Shown: positions 1 to 11,985, counted from the stretch's first letter. The stretch: DNA of 64,000 bases from Cylicocyclus nassatus (GCA_958299035.1 CATQJL010000001.1:28685521-28749520); one strand, 5' to 3'. Program-made: numbers and translations. The notes: a model not told the origin generated them from the sequence alone.

Positions 1-81
1 AACTTCGTACTAGTTTTGCGAAATCAAAGGGAACTTCGTTTGAGATTCTTCCACGTGCCAGCACGTGCCGAGCCCTGGCCA

Positions 82-1770
82 GTGGCCGTATTCATCAACG
101 AACCCTGAGGGTTAAGCTTACCCTCCAGGGTTAGTTTAACCCTCAGGGTTCATTGACCGTATTCATCAACCATAGGCTACGGTTACCACGGAACGCGATC
201 TACCCGTATCGATCAACGAACCTGTGGCCGTATTCATCAACCCTGAGGGTTAAAGTAACCCTGGAGGGTTAAGGCGTCAGTTACGCGTGCGCTGTGCAAA
301 CATCACAGAATGCCTAAGTACGGGCTGCATTCACTTTATACTTCTATTCTTTCACTGTTATAGTAGTACCAGTGCGTCACCTCTGCATCGCAGAGGCTCG
401 CACTGGCCCTACTATGTATGTGCCTTACTCATTCTCGTAGAATTGTGGCACTGGAACTCACCGCGCTATGCCGACTACCACGAATAAAATGTAAGTACTC
501 ATTTGAAAAGCTTTTTCACGTGAGATCGGTGATTTCGCGTGGATGAAACTTTTCACAGGAAGACAAACGCAAATTTGAATAGGTTTTTGAATTTGTCATG
601 GCTTGGTAGTCGCTATAAAGGCAATAGTAATCGTGAGCCACATCTCTGTGCGAAAATCTTCTGAAATGCTTGGCTAGAACCTTGGCAAGTTGACCATTTG
701 CGTAACCAATTCTCTTTGGCGCTGTTTTTGTTATGTAGTAAACTTTTGAGTACTTTTTGGGCTAAAGTCCATTGTTTGCGCATTTGCTAACCAAACACAC
801 CCACGACTTTGCAAAAAGTGGTGATACGTATCCAATTTTGCGGGACAGAAGCCAGGTGGATCCGTTTGGCGCGCAGATTTTGAGGGATCCACTCAACAAA
901 TCTACTCGTGCTTTTGCATGTTAGACTTTCATGAAGGGAGCATGCGCTATGCAAAATTTGGGCTTAGAACACTGGCTGGAACACGCTCTACGAATTTCGT
1001 AACAGACGGACACACACACACAGGCACACACACACAAAAAAACACGTAAACAACCCTTAGCCCGTTATCAAAAGGTCTTGATAGTCAACGAATAAGCTTC
1101 TAACACTAGTTTTTATAACACATCTCTAGCATACTTGTGCAGCATCCAATCTTACAGCGTGAGTTTATTTTCATGTGTGCAATTGTGCAGTGTAAGTTCT
1201 ACTTTTGCGCAGTTCGTTTTATACCGGGCTTGTGCTACTCTTTTAGGGGTCAATGCGTGTTATTATAGAGGGGTTCTTCTGTTTTGGCACTTGTCAGAGT
1301 GGAATGCCATTTTTCCTCGTCTTCATTTGTCACCAAAGCTAGAATTCTTTTCCTCGCGAAGTCAGTGTTTCATGTACTTCGAATATGAACATAAAACGAA
1401 GTCGAAACTAAATACTATAACAACAACCAATGCTAAATACTACAATCTCGTTGATCGTTTTCCATAAACTACTAGATGCGAGTAAATGTTTGTATTAGTG
1501 TTAGGGTAGAGTTAACCTTGATCTGAGCTAGGGTTAAATTAACCCTGATGAATCACGTAAGTTTTAACCTCCAGGGTTAGTTTTACCCTCACGGTTCGTT
1601 GATGAATACGGGTTAGTCGCTTTCGAGGTAACATTAACCCTCAAGGTTAGATTTAACCCTCAGGGTTAAGCCTACCCTGTGTTTCATGAATAAGGGTTAA
1701 ACGCTTCCAGGGTTAAACTAACCCTCCAGGGTTAGTTTAACCCTCGGGGTTCGTTGATGAATACGGCCAC
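82..1770. mobile_element. Non-autonomous DNA element with AACCCT-rich inverted ends
   Basis: The ends are inverted copies of each other for about 35 bp (TGGCCGTATTCATCAACGAA at the left, its complement at the right). Inside each end lie several copies of AACCCT/AGGGTT in both orientations (about 105-270 and 1510-1760), resembling sub-terminal repeats that bind a transposase. CAG flanks both ends and may be a 3 bp target duplication. No transposase is seen in the 1.2 kb between the ends, so it would depend on another element. The superfamily is not determined. Confidence 0.6.
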
Positions 1771-2038
1771 AGAAGATCTATGAGCTCGAAAAAATCTAGA
1801 TGCGACTCTCGCAAATTTAGATGCGATAAAGAGCAAAAACTAGGATTCTTGAGCTTGAAGTTTTGTAACTCACCAGAGAAGTTATGAAACAGCGCGAAAG
1901 TTTAAGAATAGAAAGCAGGAGGATGGCCTCGCGTTACAGTACAATGCACCCAACGAGCTTCAATAGCTCCTGAGAAATTTAGATGCGACCCAAATACGAC
2001 CCCTAACTTCAGTTTTTGTCGGCTTACAAAAAATTATA

Positions 2039-3036
2039 TTAGGTCGGTGCAAAAGTTTTGTCAGTTTTCTATCAGCAAACACGTTAGAATATAAAGTAAC
2101 ACTTCAAAATGTACCAATGCAGAATTTCTTTCCCTTTCCAGCTGCCAAACTCACGTTGTGCTTCGTTGAGAGGATGACGAGATACTTGCTGGAAATTACA
2201 ACCACTCGCTCTTACCAGTCCAACTTTTGCTAATTTAAAAAATTTTTGTATGAGACTTTCGGAGAAGCCCCGATACCCGGCAGATAGAGCAAATATTTTG
2301 CCAACAGATGCAATTTTTTGTAGCCCTACGGCTTGTCTTTCGGAATTTCTACGATTTATTTATTGAAGTGGCCAAATTTTACATTCGGCATATTTCAACC
2401 TCGTAGAACACAAAATGTTAAACCGTTCGATCACCACTCGATGCAAATTTTTCTCCTCTTTTTAACACTTGTCTTTTTTTGCCGAGACAGGCGAAATTTG
2501 TGGAAAAAACCCCAGTATTTCTCAATCTGTGCGCACTGACGTAACCTATGTTTCAAAATCTTCATAATTTGAAGCGAAACTCGCTCATTTACTTCGTAAT
2601 GGTAGCGGTAGTAATAAACGTGTGTTGAAACCTCAGTTTTCTGTAGGTTTTGCTTTGTTTGGTGGAATAACAGGTTATGCGATTTTTCCAAAACACAAGA
2701 CTTTTAGAAAATCATTTAGCAAAAATCTAAAAAAGCAGCTGAAAGAAAGAAAAAATTGCGTAAGTTGGCAAAAGGTTTGACCTATCTGCTAGTTATTAGG
2801 GCTCCTCCGAAAGTCTCATACAAAAGTTTTGAAAATTAGCGACAGTCGGACATGGTAAAAACTAATTGTAATTTCCAGCAGATATCTCGTCACTCTCGCA
2901 ACGTAAAAAACGGGAGTTCAGCAGCTGGAGAGAGAAAGAAATTTTGCATCGAATACATTCTGAAGTATTTGTTTACTTGCATTCTAGTGTTTGCCGATGG
3001 ATTGAAAAAACTGACAAAACTTTTGCACGAACCTGA
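2039..3036. mobile_element. Mariner-type fold-back element
   Basis: The left end TTAGGTCGGTGCAAAAGT is a typical mariner inverted end, and the right end is its near complement (one change in the last bases). TA flanks both sides (2037-2038, 3037-3038), the Tc1/mariner target duplication. Similarity between the halves continues far inside the ends (for example the segment near 2205-2260 is repeated inverted near 2815-2870), so most of the element folds into one hairpin. No transposase reading frame remains. Confidence 0.75.
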
Positions 3037-3750
3037 TAAAAATCACGGATTAAGAAATAAGACAAGATTTTGCACAATTGTAGCAGAGCATCTCCGTGCA
3101 GATAAATTGTACGGACCCGTGAAAGCAAAAGATTTGAAAATTATTGATTGTCATCTTCGGTTAAAATATTTGTTTTTGTCGAGTGTGTGAGACTTCAGGG
3201 AGGCTTCGGAAGCAAGATTTCTGAGCCAGCTGTACATTTCGAATTTTTATCAAATCTTACGTCCTTCAAAAGTGTTTTGAGCTTTTGGGAATGTTTTTTT
3301 GAGAAATTAATTTTTACTTTATTATTCTTACTCCTACTTTTTTTTCAAAAATTATAAAGAACATGTAATGGTTATCTGTTTTTTGATTTCCTTTCAAGCG
3401 TACGGTTTTCACCCAAACTATCTCCTCTTACGGCCTTCCTCCCCACCTAAGTTGCCCACTTTGGACCCCCTGTTGAGACAGTCGCATCACACGCTTGCCC
3501 TGGTCACAGGGCAATTCGTGGGCGGATGGAGCGCAAAAAAAAGGGACGGAGCGCAAAGAAGATTCCGGTCCATAACATCTTTTTGTAGGCAACATCGGGG
3601 GACCCGATCATCGCAGTCGGCCTACTTTTAGGCCTGCTGGTAGGATAACTAATAATCTGGGGTGAGTAGATTTTGGGTGGAGGTGCCTTTGAGGTTAAGG
3701 AGTGCATGTAGCCCGGATACTGGAAGGTGGAAGTTTTTCAGAGACTTTAA

Positions 3751-4014
3751 CACTTTGACGACAACGCAAATTTTACATTGTTTCCCCTTAAGACCAAGAC
3801 CTTTCACTGACCAGTCAGCATTATTCAAATAAATCCACGCATACTGCCAACTACATATATCTACAGTAGCTGTGGAAGGCTAACAAAAAAGAGAGAGGTT
3901 ACTTCTAAATTCACAGCAAAAAAAACTTCTGGGGTGAATTAGTACTAAGAAAGTCGTCATTTTAACGCAGTTCAAGCTTTGACACACATGGTGTATCAAG
4001 CGGTCATCAATGTG
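3751..4014 (+). mobile_element. piggyBac-like MITE, copy 1
   Basis: Flanked by TTAA at 3747-3750 and 4015-4018. Ends CACTTTGACGAC and GTCATCAATGTG are inverted relatives. TTAA duplication with a CACNTTGA start is characteristic of many piggyBac-like short elements. Internal sequence is alignable to the complement of the element at 5249-6055, so the two belong to one family in opposite orientations. Confidence 0.65.
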
Positions 4015-4018
4015 TTAA

Positions 4019-4292
4019 GCAGATAATGACTGCAACTCTAGCCAAACTTGACTTTGCCGTTTTCTCCATTCACTCAATTTATTCCTCCTTCTGTGTGCAT
4101 GAGATCGCAGAAATTTTTGCATATTGTTAAGCAGGTGACGTGCATGTAATATTGAATCTGTTTTCTCTCTTTTGCGAAACAGGGTAAGATGTTGCGAAAT
4201 TTGTAAGTGGCTGCAAACTTATGGCCTGTTATGGCATCTGTATCCTGATAATATATGAGAGGCAGGGAAACTACTGAAAAATGTAATTTCAC
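4019..4292. other. Unassigned stretch between two repeats
   Basis: AT-rich sequence between the first piggyBac-like MITE and the left arm of the inverted duplication. I see no gene, RNA or repeat in it. Confidence 0.4.
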
Positions 4293-5940
4293 GCAACTAC
4301 GCAATACATGCCAAGACTAATACATGGATCGGTCTATCGCTGCTTTTTACGCCAGCAAAAACCCATTTATTCTAAGTGCGCGTATAAATTTGCGCGTGTG
4401 CCCGCAATAGTGCGTACGTCGCATGCGAGAAAATCCGCAAGTCACATCAGGGTGTCGCGGCGTCGTGTGCTCGCCCTGTGCCGAAGCCTTCCAGAAACAC
4501 AGTATACTTGCTGTCAAGCAGATTGGCCAGCGTATATGCTGCACTTGCAAATGGACATCCTCTTGAGCATTCGAAAGTTTGTCGCGAGGATTTTTCATTT
4601 CTTATTTTGTGTTATTCCCAAGGTTCAAATTAATAGAGAAAAGGTGTCTCATAGTCATCTGTAAACCCGTAAACGCACTCGTAGACTTGTTACGATCTCC
4701 ACATTGATCCAAGATAACCAGCAATCGGTTTTGCTTGCAACTATCAGCGATAACTTAAGCGATTAACAAATAGTGGTTCAAAGGATCGAGGAGAAAGGAA
4801 ATTTGTCCAAACCTTCGGCTGAAAAGGAGAAACATGGTAGCAGTCACTCAATGAGTTGTTCCCAAAGCTTGAAAACCTTTTGAACGTAAATATCGAGTTA
4901 GTAAACTTAAACTTGTTGCGCGCCATTTTTCCTCTACGCCTAAGCCTGACAAGGAAAGGATACTTGGTGAACGTGGCCATCCCCATTGATTTGTATATCA
5001 AAAAATGCGCCTCTCAATGCTGCTTTGAATACTGTCTTCCATATCTGCGAAACGATAACCTGATGGAGTTATGATTATTTTTCCATAAAAAATTGGGCTA
5101 CTACGAAAGGTCAAAATCATCAACAAAAAATTTTCTTCTCTTTTCAAATTCTGCACATGATTTAGATAGGTATAATACAACAGTATTCCTTTTATGGCCC
5201 ACGTCAATAGCTTCCAACGGTCACCTATAACAAATTTGGTGATTTTAACACATTGACGTGTGTCATGGTGTGTCATGGTATGTCATGCAATGACTACCAC
5301 GTGGGATCGCTTGACACACATGGTTCAGTTTCACAGAGCTGGTGTACTCATATAATCGCCGGGGGCAGGCGGTCCGCAAACTCGCACTTTTCTGCAGGCG
5401 GTCAGCAGAATTTTGGGGCGTGGTCAAACCTTCAGCGGGCGGCACTTCCTTTACGGTCGCATATTCTGCCAGCGGGCAGCAATACAGCATTTTTTGCAAG
5501 CGCTCGGCAAATAATTTCTTCCAGCGAGCGCTGGCCAAACTTTCAGCAAGCGCTCGGACTCTTTTTAGGCATTTTCGGGCGTACGTCGAGCGCAGGTAAG
5601 ACTCTGTGTGGCAGAGGTGTCACCGCTGGTTTAATTGCTCAAGTTTGAGGTACTTTCTCCTAGCGGAAAGTACCTGGGGGGGGTTGCGCGGTCCTCCACA
5701 AAGGACCGTGCGGCCCCCGAAATTTTTGCATATTCTCGCGGAAAGTCCGCGAGAATGCGGCCACTGCGCCGCAGCTAATCCATAAAGAAACCGCGATTGT
5801 TCTTCAAACATTCGTCTTTAATTTCGCCAACTTTCTTCCAAATTTCTGCAAGCGGGCGGCAAAAAATCAACGAACTATTTTTCCGGTGCGCGCTTGCTCA
5901 AAATTCGCATGGCCGCCAGCCCCCGGCGGTTATCTGAGTA
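4293..5940 (+). repeat. Left arm of 1.65 kb inverted duplication
   Basis: This arm reappears, reverse-complemented and almost unchanged, at 9392-11025. The outer boundary is sharp (GCAACTACGCAATACATGCC is shared, the bases outside are not). The arm carries ~950 bp of unknown origin, then part of a piggyBac-like MITE, then element B. The apparent reading frames mirror exactly between the arms and resemble no known protein, so I do not call them genes. Confidence 0.85.
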
Positions 5941-6055
5941 GGTGTACTGCAGATGACATTGTACATGATTTTATCTGGAAAATGTTGGCTGATCCGTGAA
6001 AAAGGACTTGGTCCCTAGAGGCAGACAACTCAAAATCTGCATAGTCGTCAATGTG
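5249..6055 (-). mobile_element. piggyBac-like MITE, copy 2, interrupted by element B
   Basis: TTAA at 5245-5248 and 6056-6059 flanks ends CACATTGACG and CGTCAATGTG. Without the 596 bp insertion of element B the MITE is about 211 bp, close to the 264 bp copy 1. The site reads GGTG-insert-GGTG, and the sequence rejoins smoothly when the insert and one GGTG are removed. Confidence 0.65.
5345..5940 (-). mobile_element. Element B, copy 1: GC-rich element with 4 bp target duplication
   Basis: The inverted ends follow TACTCAGATAACCGCCGGGG (the left end is slightly diverged) and GGTG is duplicated at 5341-5344 and 5941-5944. GC content is clearly above that of the surroundings. The body holds short repeats built on AGCGGGC and GCGCTCG, then at about 5650-5777 four consecutive stable hairpins. 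Reading frames through it are low complexity and unconvincing. The transposon superfamily is unknown; further copies lie at 9392, 11107 and 11685. Confidence 0.7.
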
Positions 6056-6685
6056 TTAACTACTCAAAAGTGCGCAAATTTTTCTACGAAAAAAGTTCAT
6101 AACTTCCTCCAGAAAATCGTTTCGCAGATGTCGAGCACAGATTTGGAATCAGCGTTTCGAGTGCATCTTGAATGTTACATCGCATTTCAAATGGCCACGG
6201 TCACCGAGTATCCTTTCCTTGTGAGATGTACACCTGCCACTCTGCTCGACAGTATCGTCGCCTATCAGTCGTAAATCGGGAGCAACATTTCGAACTTGAT
6301 AATTCGATAACCTACATTGTTTTACAACACTAATGTCGTTGCCATGTCCTTCCACAATGCTCCGCCAATCTACTTAGGGGAGCGATATCTAAATCGACGG
6401 TGATCTTGACATTTCATAGAATACGCCTCAGTCAGGTTTGCTTATCTGATGCTTATCTATTTTTAAAAAATATGACAAAAAAGCAAATGCAGAACTAATA
6501 CGAATCCTCCCATTTTATTGCCATTGCAAAAAGCTGAAGCTGAGATAGCATTTCTTTGCTTAAAACCTTGCAGTGATTGTTTGTCACTAGAGAATAACCT
6601 ACGATTTATGTTTGTAAAAATGTTTTGAAAACAATGTATTGACGTGTTTTGAAGTAACCTCTTTTTTACTAGAAATGCGAAAATA

Positions 6686-7706
6686 TTAGGTCGTTCCGAA
6701 AGTTCTTTCCGTTTTTTCAACCTATCATAAAAAGAGGTGGAATAAAGGTAGAAAAACGCTTTGGGCACTATACGACGCAGCTTTTCTTCCTCTTTCTAGC
6801 AGTCATACTCCCATGTCGCTTATTCTTGTGATCGCTGCGATAATGGCCGAAATTTCGAACCCATGGTTTTTACCATGTCCAAATTTGGCAATTTTTCACA
6901 ATCTTCTTTTTTGACTTTTGGAAAAGCTTTGATAACAGCCAGATAGAGTAAACAAAGTGCAATTTAATGCAATTTTTCGGCGTTGATAGCTGGCTTCAAA
7001 AAATTTTTAGAATTATTTTCCTGATGCTATCAAATTCCATTTTTGAGGATGCCAAGAGCCATAGAACATAAGACGGCGCACAACTAAGGTATCATTCGAT
7101 GCAGATTTTCCTTCTCTTTTTAATGAATATATTTTCTTTCCAGTTTGTGGGGCCTTTGGCGATAAAGTTCCCATGATTCTTGATTTTGAACCGGCCCCAG
7201 CCTGTACACGTAAAATGCGAAACCCTATATTTCCAAGCGGTAAACGCTCAGTTGCTTTCTAAAAATTGTAGATAATCGTAACTGACTTTTAAAAGCTTCA
7301 AAATCCGTAGATTTGCCAGTGTTCGGGCGTTTCTGTATTTCAAGACTTTGCAAAAGTGAAGACTTTTGGAAAAATTATCTCAAAAAATACTGAAAGGCCA
7401 GCTGGATATGCGAAAAAATTGCATTGTACTGCACTTTGTTTGCTCTATCTGGCTGTTATCAAAGATTTCCCAAAAGTCGAAAAAGAAGATTGTGAAAAAC
7501 TGCCAAAGTTGGACATGGTAAAAACCATGGGTTCGAAATTTCGGCCATTATCTCAGTGATTACAGGAATAAGCGACGATGGGAGTATGACTGCTAGAAAG
7601 AGGAAGAAAAGCTGCGTCGTATAGTGCCCAAAGCGTTTCCCTACCTTCATTCCACGTCTTTTTATGATAGGTTGGAAAAACGGAAAGAACTTTCGGAACG
7701 ACCTAA
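6686..7706. mobile_element. Mariner-type fold-back element
   Basis: Ends TTAGGTCGTTCCGAAAGTTC and its exact complement, flanked by TA. The arms stay complementary for more than 300 bp on each side (roughly 6686-7000 and 7395-7706), leaving a loop of about 0.4 kb. There is no transposase. Confidence 0.85.
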
Positions 7707-7708
7707 TA

Positions 7709-8508
7709 TCTTGTAAGTGTAACGTGTCATTCATCGCATCCTGCTTCGCAACAAAAGCTCTAAACTTCGCATCTAATACACGCCGTGGAAGATAACAGAA
7801 TGTTTTCCGCAAAATGAGACTGGCAATGATTTTTTTTGGAAAGTCTACCTAACGAAAGCTCTTTCTAAATTACATTGAAAGCAGGCAGTGCATGACACTC
7901 ATATGAAGTTTTGAAATATGCTTTTATTGAAACTCATACTCTAATATAATACACCAATATCAATTTAAACCTCTGGAGCTGTCAATAAATGAGCAAATTA
8001 CTACCGCAAATTTCTGATCTAGCATTTCTTGTTGCGAGAGCTACAAAAAGATCTGTGGAGTGAGAGCTATAGAAGGTAAGGGAGTGGCTAGCAGCCTACA
8101 TCAATCAAAAAGTAGAAATCGATGTGACCACTGTGTCGCAGAAAGAGCTTAAATAGTGCTATTACCTCGCCACAGCTGTGATTTCATAGAACGCTGTACT
8201 ACCTACTATCGAAAGTTTACCGAATCATTTGAACACATGCGAAAGTTTATACAAGACTACATAGATGTAGCTAAACACAGCGAAACGCATTACAATACCG
8301 CTCTCAAAACGTGTAAGATTTCCTTGATCGCAGAATTGAAGGAAGTCCACGGAAATCCGCGACATTCCACAAGTAATATGCATTTAGTTTCAACTGCCTT
8401 ACCGCTTCTTGTTCCACTTCCACGCTCCAATTTCCTGCCTTCACTATATATTCGTAATCGAAATTCAAGGTTTTTTCCGCCTTCAAAACTCTCAGCCTCG
8501 TAGCCCAA
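7709..8508. other. Stretch without recognisable gene
   Basis: Two overlapping frames of about 115 and 75 codons on opposite strands near 8156-8517 show no recognisable motif, and neither has a convincing start or splice context. I see no repeat here. Confidence 0.35.
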
Positions 8509-9265
8509 GGTCTGCAAAAATATTGATAAAGTCGATGAAATCGAATAACGTAATGGATATTTCTAGAGAAAGTTATTATACAGAGTGTCCCAAAAAATGT
8601 GCCTACTTTCTGGTTGTTAATAACTCTCTTGTCATTGAGTTTTTCGAGAAATCTTAGGCACCATTTTGTTCTGGACTTAGATTTACAATATGGAACTAGT
8701 TGTCAGTATCTCCCCATTAGTGTAGAATTACATAAGGAACTTTCCTCTAAAAAAGGACTAAAACAGCTGAAAATTCTTACACTAAGTGATGAGTCGGTGA
8801 TTATATAAATGAAATTCGCACTTTGTAATATTTTCTTCATAATTTATGCCAGATATAACGTAGCGACAGAAGAAAATTTGATTAGGCCGCTCAAAAAGCT
8901 TTGCGAACACGCAAAATGTTATGTAGTGAAGTCAGCATGCATGAAGACCTTGTTATTTTCAGATTTTTTTTTTGAAAAATTCTGTTTGAACGGCCTATCT
9001 CACTGTCTCACATAAGCTGCGAGTCTCTAGTTCTTAGTAAATATTGCAGTAATGAAGGAAGATCGGTAATTCCCTCCATATTGCGGATCTAAATTGAAGC
9101 CAGCTCTACAAAATGGTAATTAATTCTTTTCGAAAGATTTTATGACAAGATAGTTATTAACAGCCAAACAGTAGGCACATTTCTTTGGGACACCCTGTGT
9201 TCGTAATTAGCATGCTCATTCCCCCACCCCTGTGCCAATAACCACCCCCGTAGGTCAAAGTGCAA
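8509..9265. repeat. Helitron sub-terminal unit split by a hairpin element
   Basis: The pieces 8509-8580 and 9198-9265 together match the repeat units near the 3' end of the Helitron at 60.1-60.5 kb: a run with ATTGATAAAGTCGATGAAAT and TAATGG, then TTCGTAATTAGCATGCTC and a C-rich block. The hairpin element at 8581-9197 interrupts the unit. Confidence 0.6.
8581..9197. mobile_element. Fold-back element with CAGRGTGTCCCAAA ends
   Basis: Left end CAGAGTGTCCCAAAAAATGT and right end ACATTTCTTTGGGACACCCTG are inverted relatives; TA precedes the left end. The arms stay complementary toward the centre (TAGGCAC, TTAATAACT and following blocks recur inverted). The same end type occurs at 52610-53210, where TA flanks both ends. 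It is probably a Tc1/mariner-related non-autonomous hairpin. Confidence 0.7.
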
Positions 9266-9315
9266 GACTTGATATCGATGAAGGTATATAATTAGAATTC
9301 AATATTGATATTCAA

Positions 9316-9969
9316 AGTGCTTATGACATTCGCCCCTCTTCAAAGTGCATGTGCGTAAAGTCCAACCCGTGTCAAATCAAAAGGGGGTTTCTACTCAGAT
9401 AACCGCCGGGGGCAGGCAGCCATGCGAATTTTGAGCAAGCGCGCACCGGAAAAATAGTTTGCTGATTTCTTGCGGCCCGCTTGCAGAAATTTGGAAGAAA
9501 GTTGGCGAAATTAAAGACGAATGCTTGAAGAACAGTCGCGGTTTCTTTATGGATTAGCTGCGGCGCAGTGGCCGCATTCTCGCGGACTTTCCGCGAGAAT
9601 ATGCAAAAATTTCGAGGGCCGCACGGTCCTTTGTGGAGGACCGCGCAATGCCCAGTTACTTTCCGCTGAGAGAAAGTACCTCAAACTTGAGTAATTAAAC
9701 CAACGGTGACACCTCTGCCACACAGAGTCTTACCTGCGCTCGACGTACGCCCGAAAATACCTAAAAAGAGTCCGAGCGCTTGCTGAAAGTTTGGCCAGCG
9801 CTCGCTGGAAGATATTATTTGACGAGCACTCGCAGAAAATTCTGTATTGCTGCCCGCTGGCAGAACGCGGAAGTACCGCCCGCTAAAGGTTTGGCCACGC
9901 CCCAAAATTCTGCTGACCGCCTGCAGAAAAGCGCGAGTTTGCGGACCGCCTGCCCGCGGCGATTATCTG
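9316..9969 (+). repeat. Direct duplication, copy 1 (offset 1715 bp)
   Basis: This 654 bp segment is repeated at 11031-11684 with only a handful of base differences and no length change. It starts outside element B (AGTGCTTATGACATTCGCCC) and ends just before the end of B, so the duplication did not follow transposon boundaries. A partial tandem duplication of a 1715 bp unit explains it. Confidence 0.85.
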
Positions 9970-11025
9970 AGTACACCAGCTCTGTGAAACTGAACCATGT
10001 GTGTCAAGCGATCCCACGTGGTAGTCATTGCATGACATACCATGACACACCATGACACACGTCAATGTGTTAAAATCACCAAATTTGTTATAGGTGACCG
10101 TTGGAAGCTATTGACGTGGGCCATAAAAGGAATACTGTTGTATTATACCTATCTAAATCATGTGCAGAATTTGAAAAGAGAAGAAAATTTTTTGTTGATG
10201 ATTTTGACCTTTCGTAGTAGCCCAATTTTTTATGGAAAAATAATCATAACTCCATCAGGTTATCGTTTCGCAAATATGGAAGACAGTATTCAAAGCAGCA
10301 TTGAGAGGCGCATTTTTTGATATACAAATCAATGGGGATGGCCACGTTCACCAAGTATCCTTTCCTTGTCAGGCTTAGGCGTAGAGGAAAAATGGCGCGC
10401 AACAAGTTTAAGTTTACTAACTCGATATTTACGTTCAAAAGGTTTTCAAGCTTTGGGAACAACTCATTGAGTGACTGCTACCATGTTTCTCCTTTTCAGC
10501 CGAAGGTTTGGACAAATTTCCTTTCTCCTCGATCCTTTGAACCACTATTTGTTAATCGCTTAAGTTATCGCTGATAGTTGCAAGCAAAACCGATTGCTGG
10601 TTATCTTGGATCAATGTGGAGATCGTAACAAGTCTACGAGTGCGTTTACGGGTTTACAGATGACTATGAGACACCTTTTCTCTATTAATTTGAACCTTGG
10701 GAATAACACAAAATAAGAAATGAAAAATCCTCGCGACAAACTTTCGAATGCTCAAGAGGATGTCCATTTGCAAGTGCAGCATATACGCTGGCCAATCTGC
10801 TTGACAGCAAGTATACTGTGTTTCTGGAAGGCTTCGGCACAGGGCGAGCACACGACGCCGCGACACCCTGATGTGACTTGCGGATTTTCTCGCATGCGAC
10901 GTACGCACTATTGCGGGCACACGCGCAAATTTATACGCGCACTTAGAATAAATGGGTTTTTGCTGGCGTAAAAAGCAGCGATAGACCGATCCATGTATTA
11001 GTCTTGGCATGTATTGCGTAGTTGC
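9392..11025 (-). repeat. Right arm of inverted duplication, with element B copy 2
   Basis: Reverse complement of 4293-5940. The inner edge coincides exactly with the end of element B (9392-9973); next to it is the truncated piggyBac-like MITE (9974-10069, TTAA at 10070-10073), then the unknown arm sequence. The copied B next to only one half of its host MITE shows that the inversion/duplication came after B inserted. Confidence 0.85.
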
Positions 11026-11030
11026 TTGCT

Positions 11031-11684
11031 AGTGCTTATGACATTCGCCCCTCTTCAAAGTGCAGGTGCGTAAAGTCCAACCCGTGTCAAATCAAAAGGG
11101 GGTTTCTACTCAGATAACCGCCGGGGGCAGGCAGCCATGCGAATTTTGAGCAAGCGCGCACCGGAAAAATAGTTTGCTGATTTCTTGCGGCCCGCTTGCA
11201 GAAATTTGGAAGAAAGTTGGCGAAATTAAAGACGAATGCTTGAAGAACAGTCGCGGTTTCTTTATGGATTAGCTGCGGCGCAGTGGCCGCATTCTCGCGG
11301 ACTTTCCGCGAGAATATGCAAAAATTTCGAGGGCCGCACGGTCCTTTGTGGAGGACCGCGCAATGCCCACTTACTTTCCGCTGAGAGAAAGTACCTCAAA
11401 CTTGAGTAATTAAACCAACGGTGACACCTCTGCCACACAGAGTCTTACCTGCGCTCGACGTACGCCCGAAAATACCTAAAAAGAGTCCGAGCGCTTGCTG
11501 AAAGTTTGGCCAGCGCTCGCTGGAAGATATTATTTGACGAGCGCTCGCAGAAAATTCTGTTTTGCTGCCCGCTGGCAGAACGCGGAAGTACCGCCCGCTG
11601 AAGGTTTGGCCACGCCCCAAAATTCTGCTGACCGCCTGCAGAAAAGCGCGAGTTTGCGGACCGCCTGCCCCAAGCGATTATCTG
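11031..11684 (+). repeat. Direct duplication, copy 2, with element B copy 3
   Basis: Second copy of the 654 bp segment, about 99% identical to 9316-9969 by eye. Element B here starts at 11107 and loses its last bases at 11684, where a further B copy begins directly. Confidence 0.85.
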
Positions 11685-11985
11685 CTCAGATAACCGCCGG
11701 GGGCAGGCGGCCATGCGAATTTTGAGCAAGCGCGCACCGGAAAAATAGTTCGTTGATTTTTTGCGGCCCGCTTGCAGAAATTTGGAAGAAAGTTGGCGAA
11801 ATTAAAGACGAATGCTTGAAGAACAATCGCAGTTTCTTTATGGATTAGCTGCGGCGCAGTGGCCGCATTCTCGCGGACTTTCCGCGAGAATATACAAAAA
11901 TTTCGGGGGCCGCACGGTCCTTTGTGGAGGACCGCGCAACCCCCAGGTACTTTCCGCTGAGAGAAAGTACCTCAAACTTGAGTAA
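11685..11985 (+). mobile_element. Element B, copy 4, truncated
   Basis: Starts with CTCAGATAACCGCCGGGGG and follows the B sequence through the hairpin cluster to the AAAGTACCTCAAACTTGAGT block, then stops. It is somewhat closer to copy 1 than to copies 2 and 3 at several positions, so it is not simply part of the tandem duplication. Confidence 0.75.

Noticed and set aside
4308..4664. 118-codon frame repeated at 10654-11010 on the other strand
   Set aside because: The mirror copy results from the inverted duplication. No domain, and an overlapping antisense frame is equally open.
5253..5648. 131-codon frame and its overlapping partners
   Set aside because: They run through element B and its hairpins, are mirrored in the other arm and resemble no protein.
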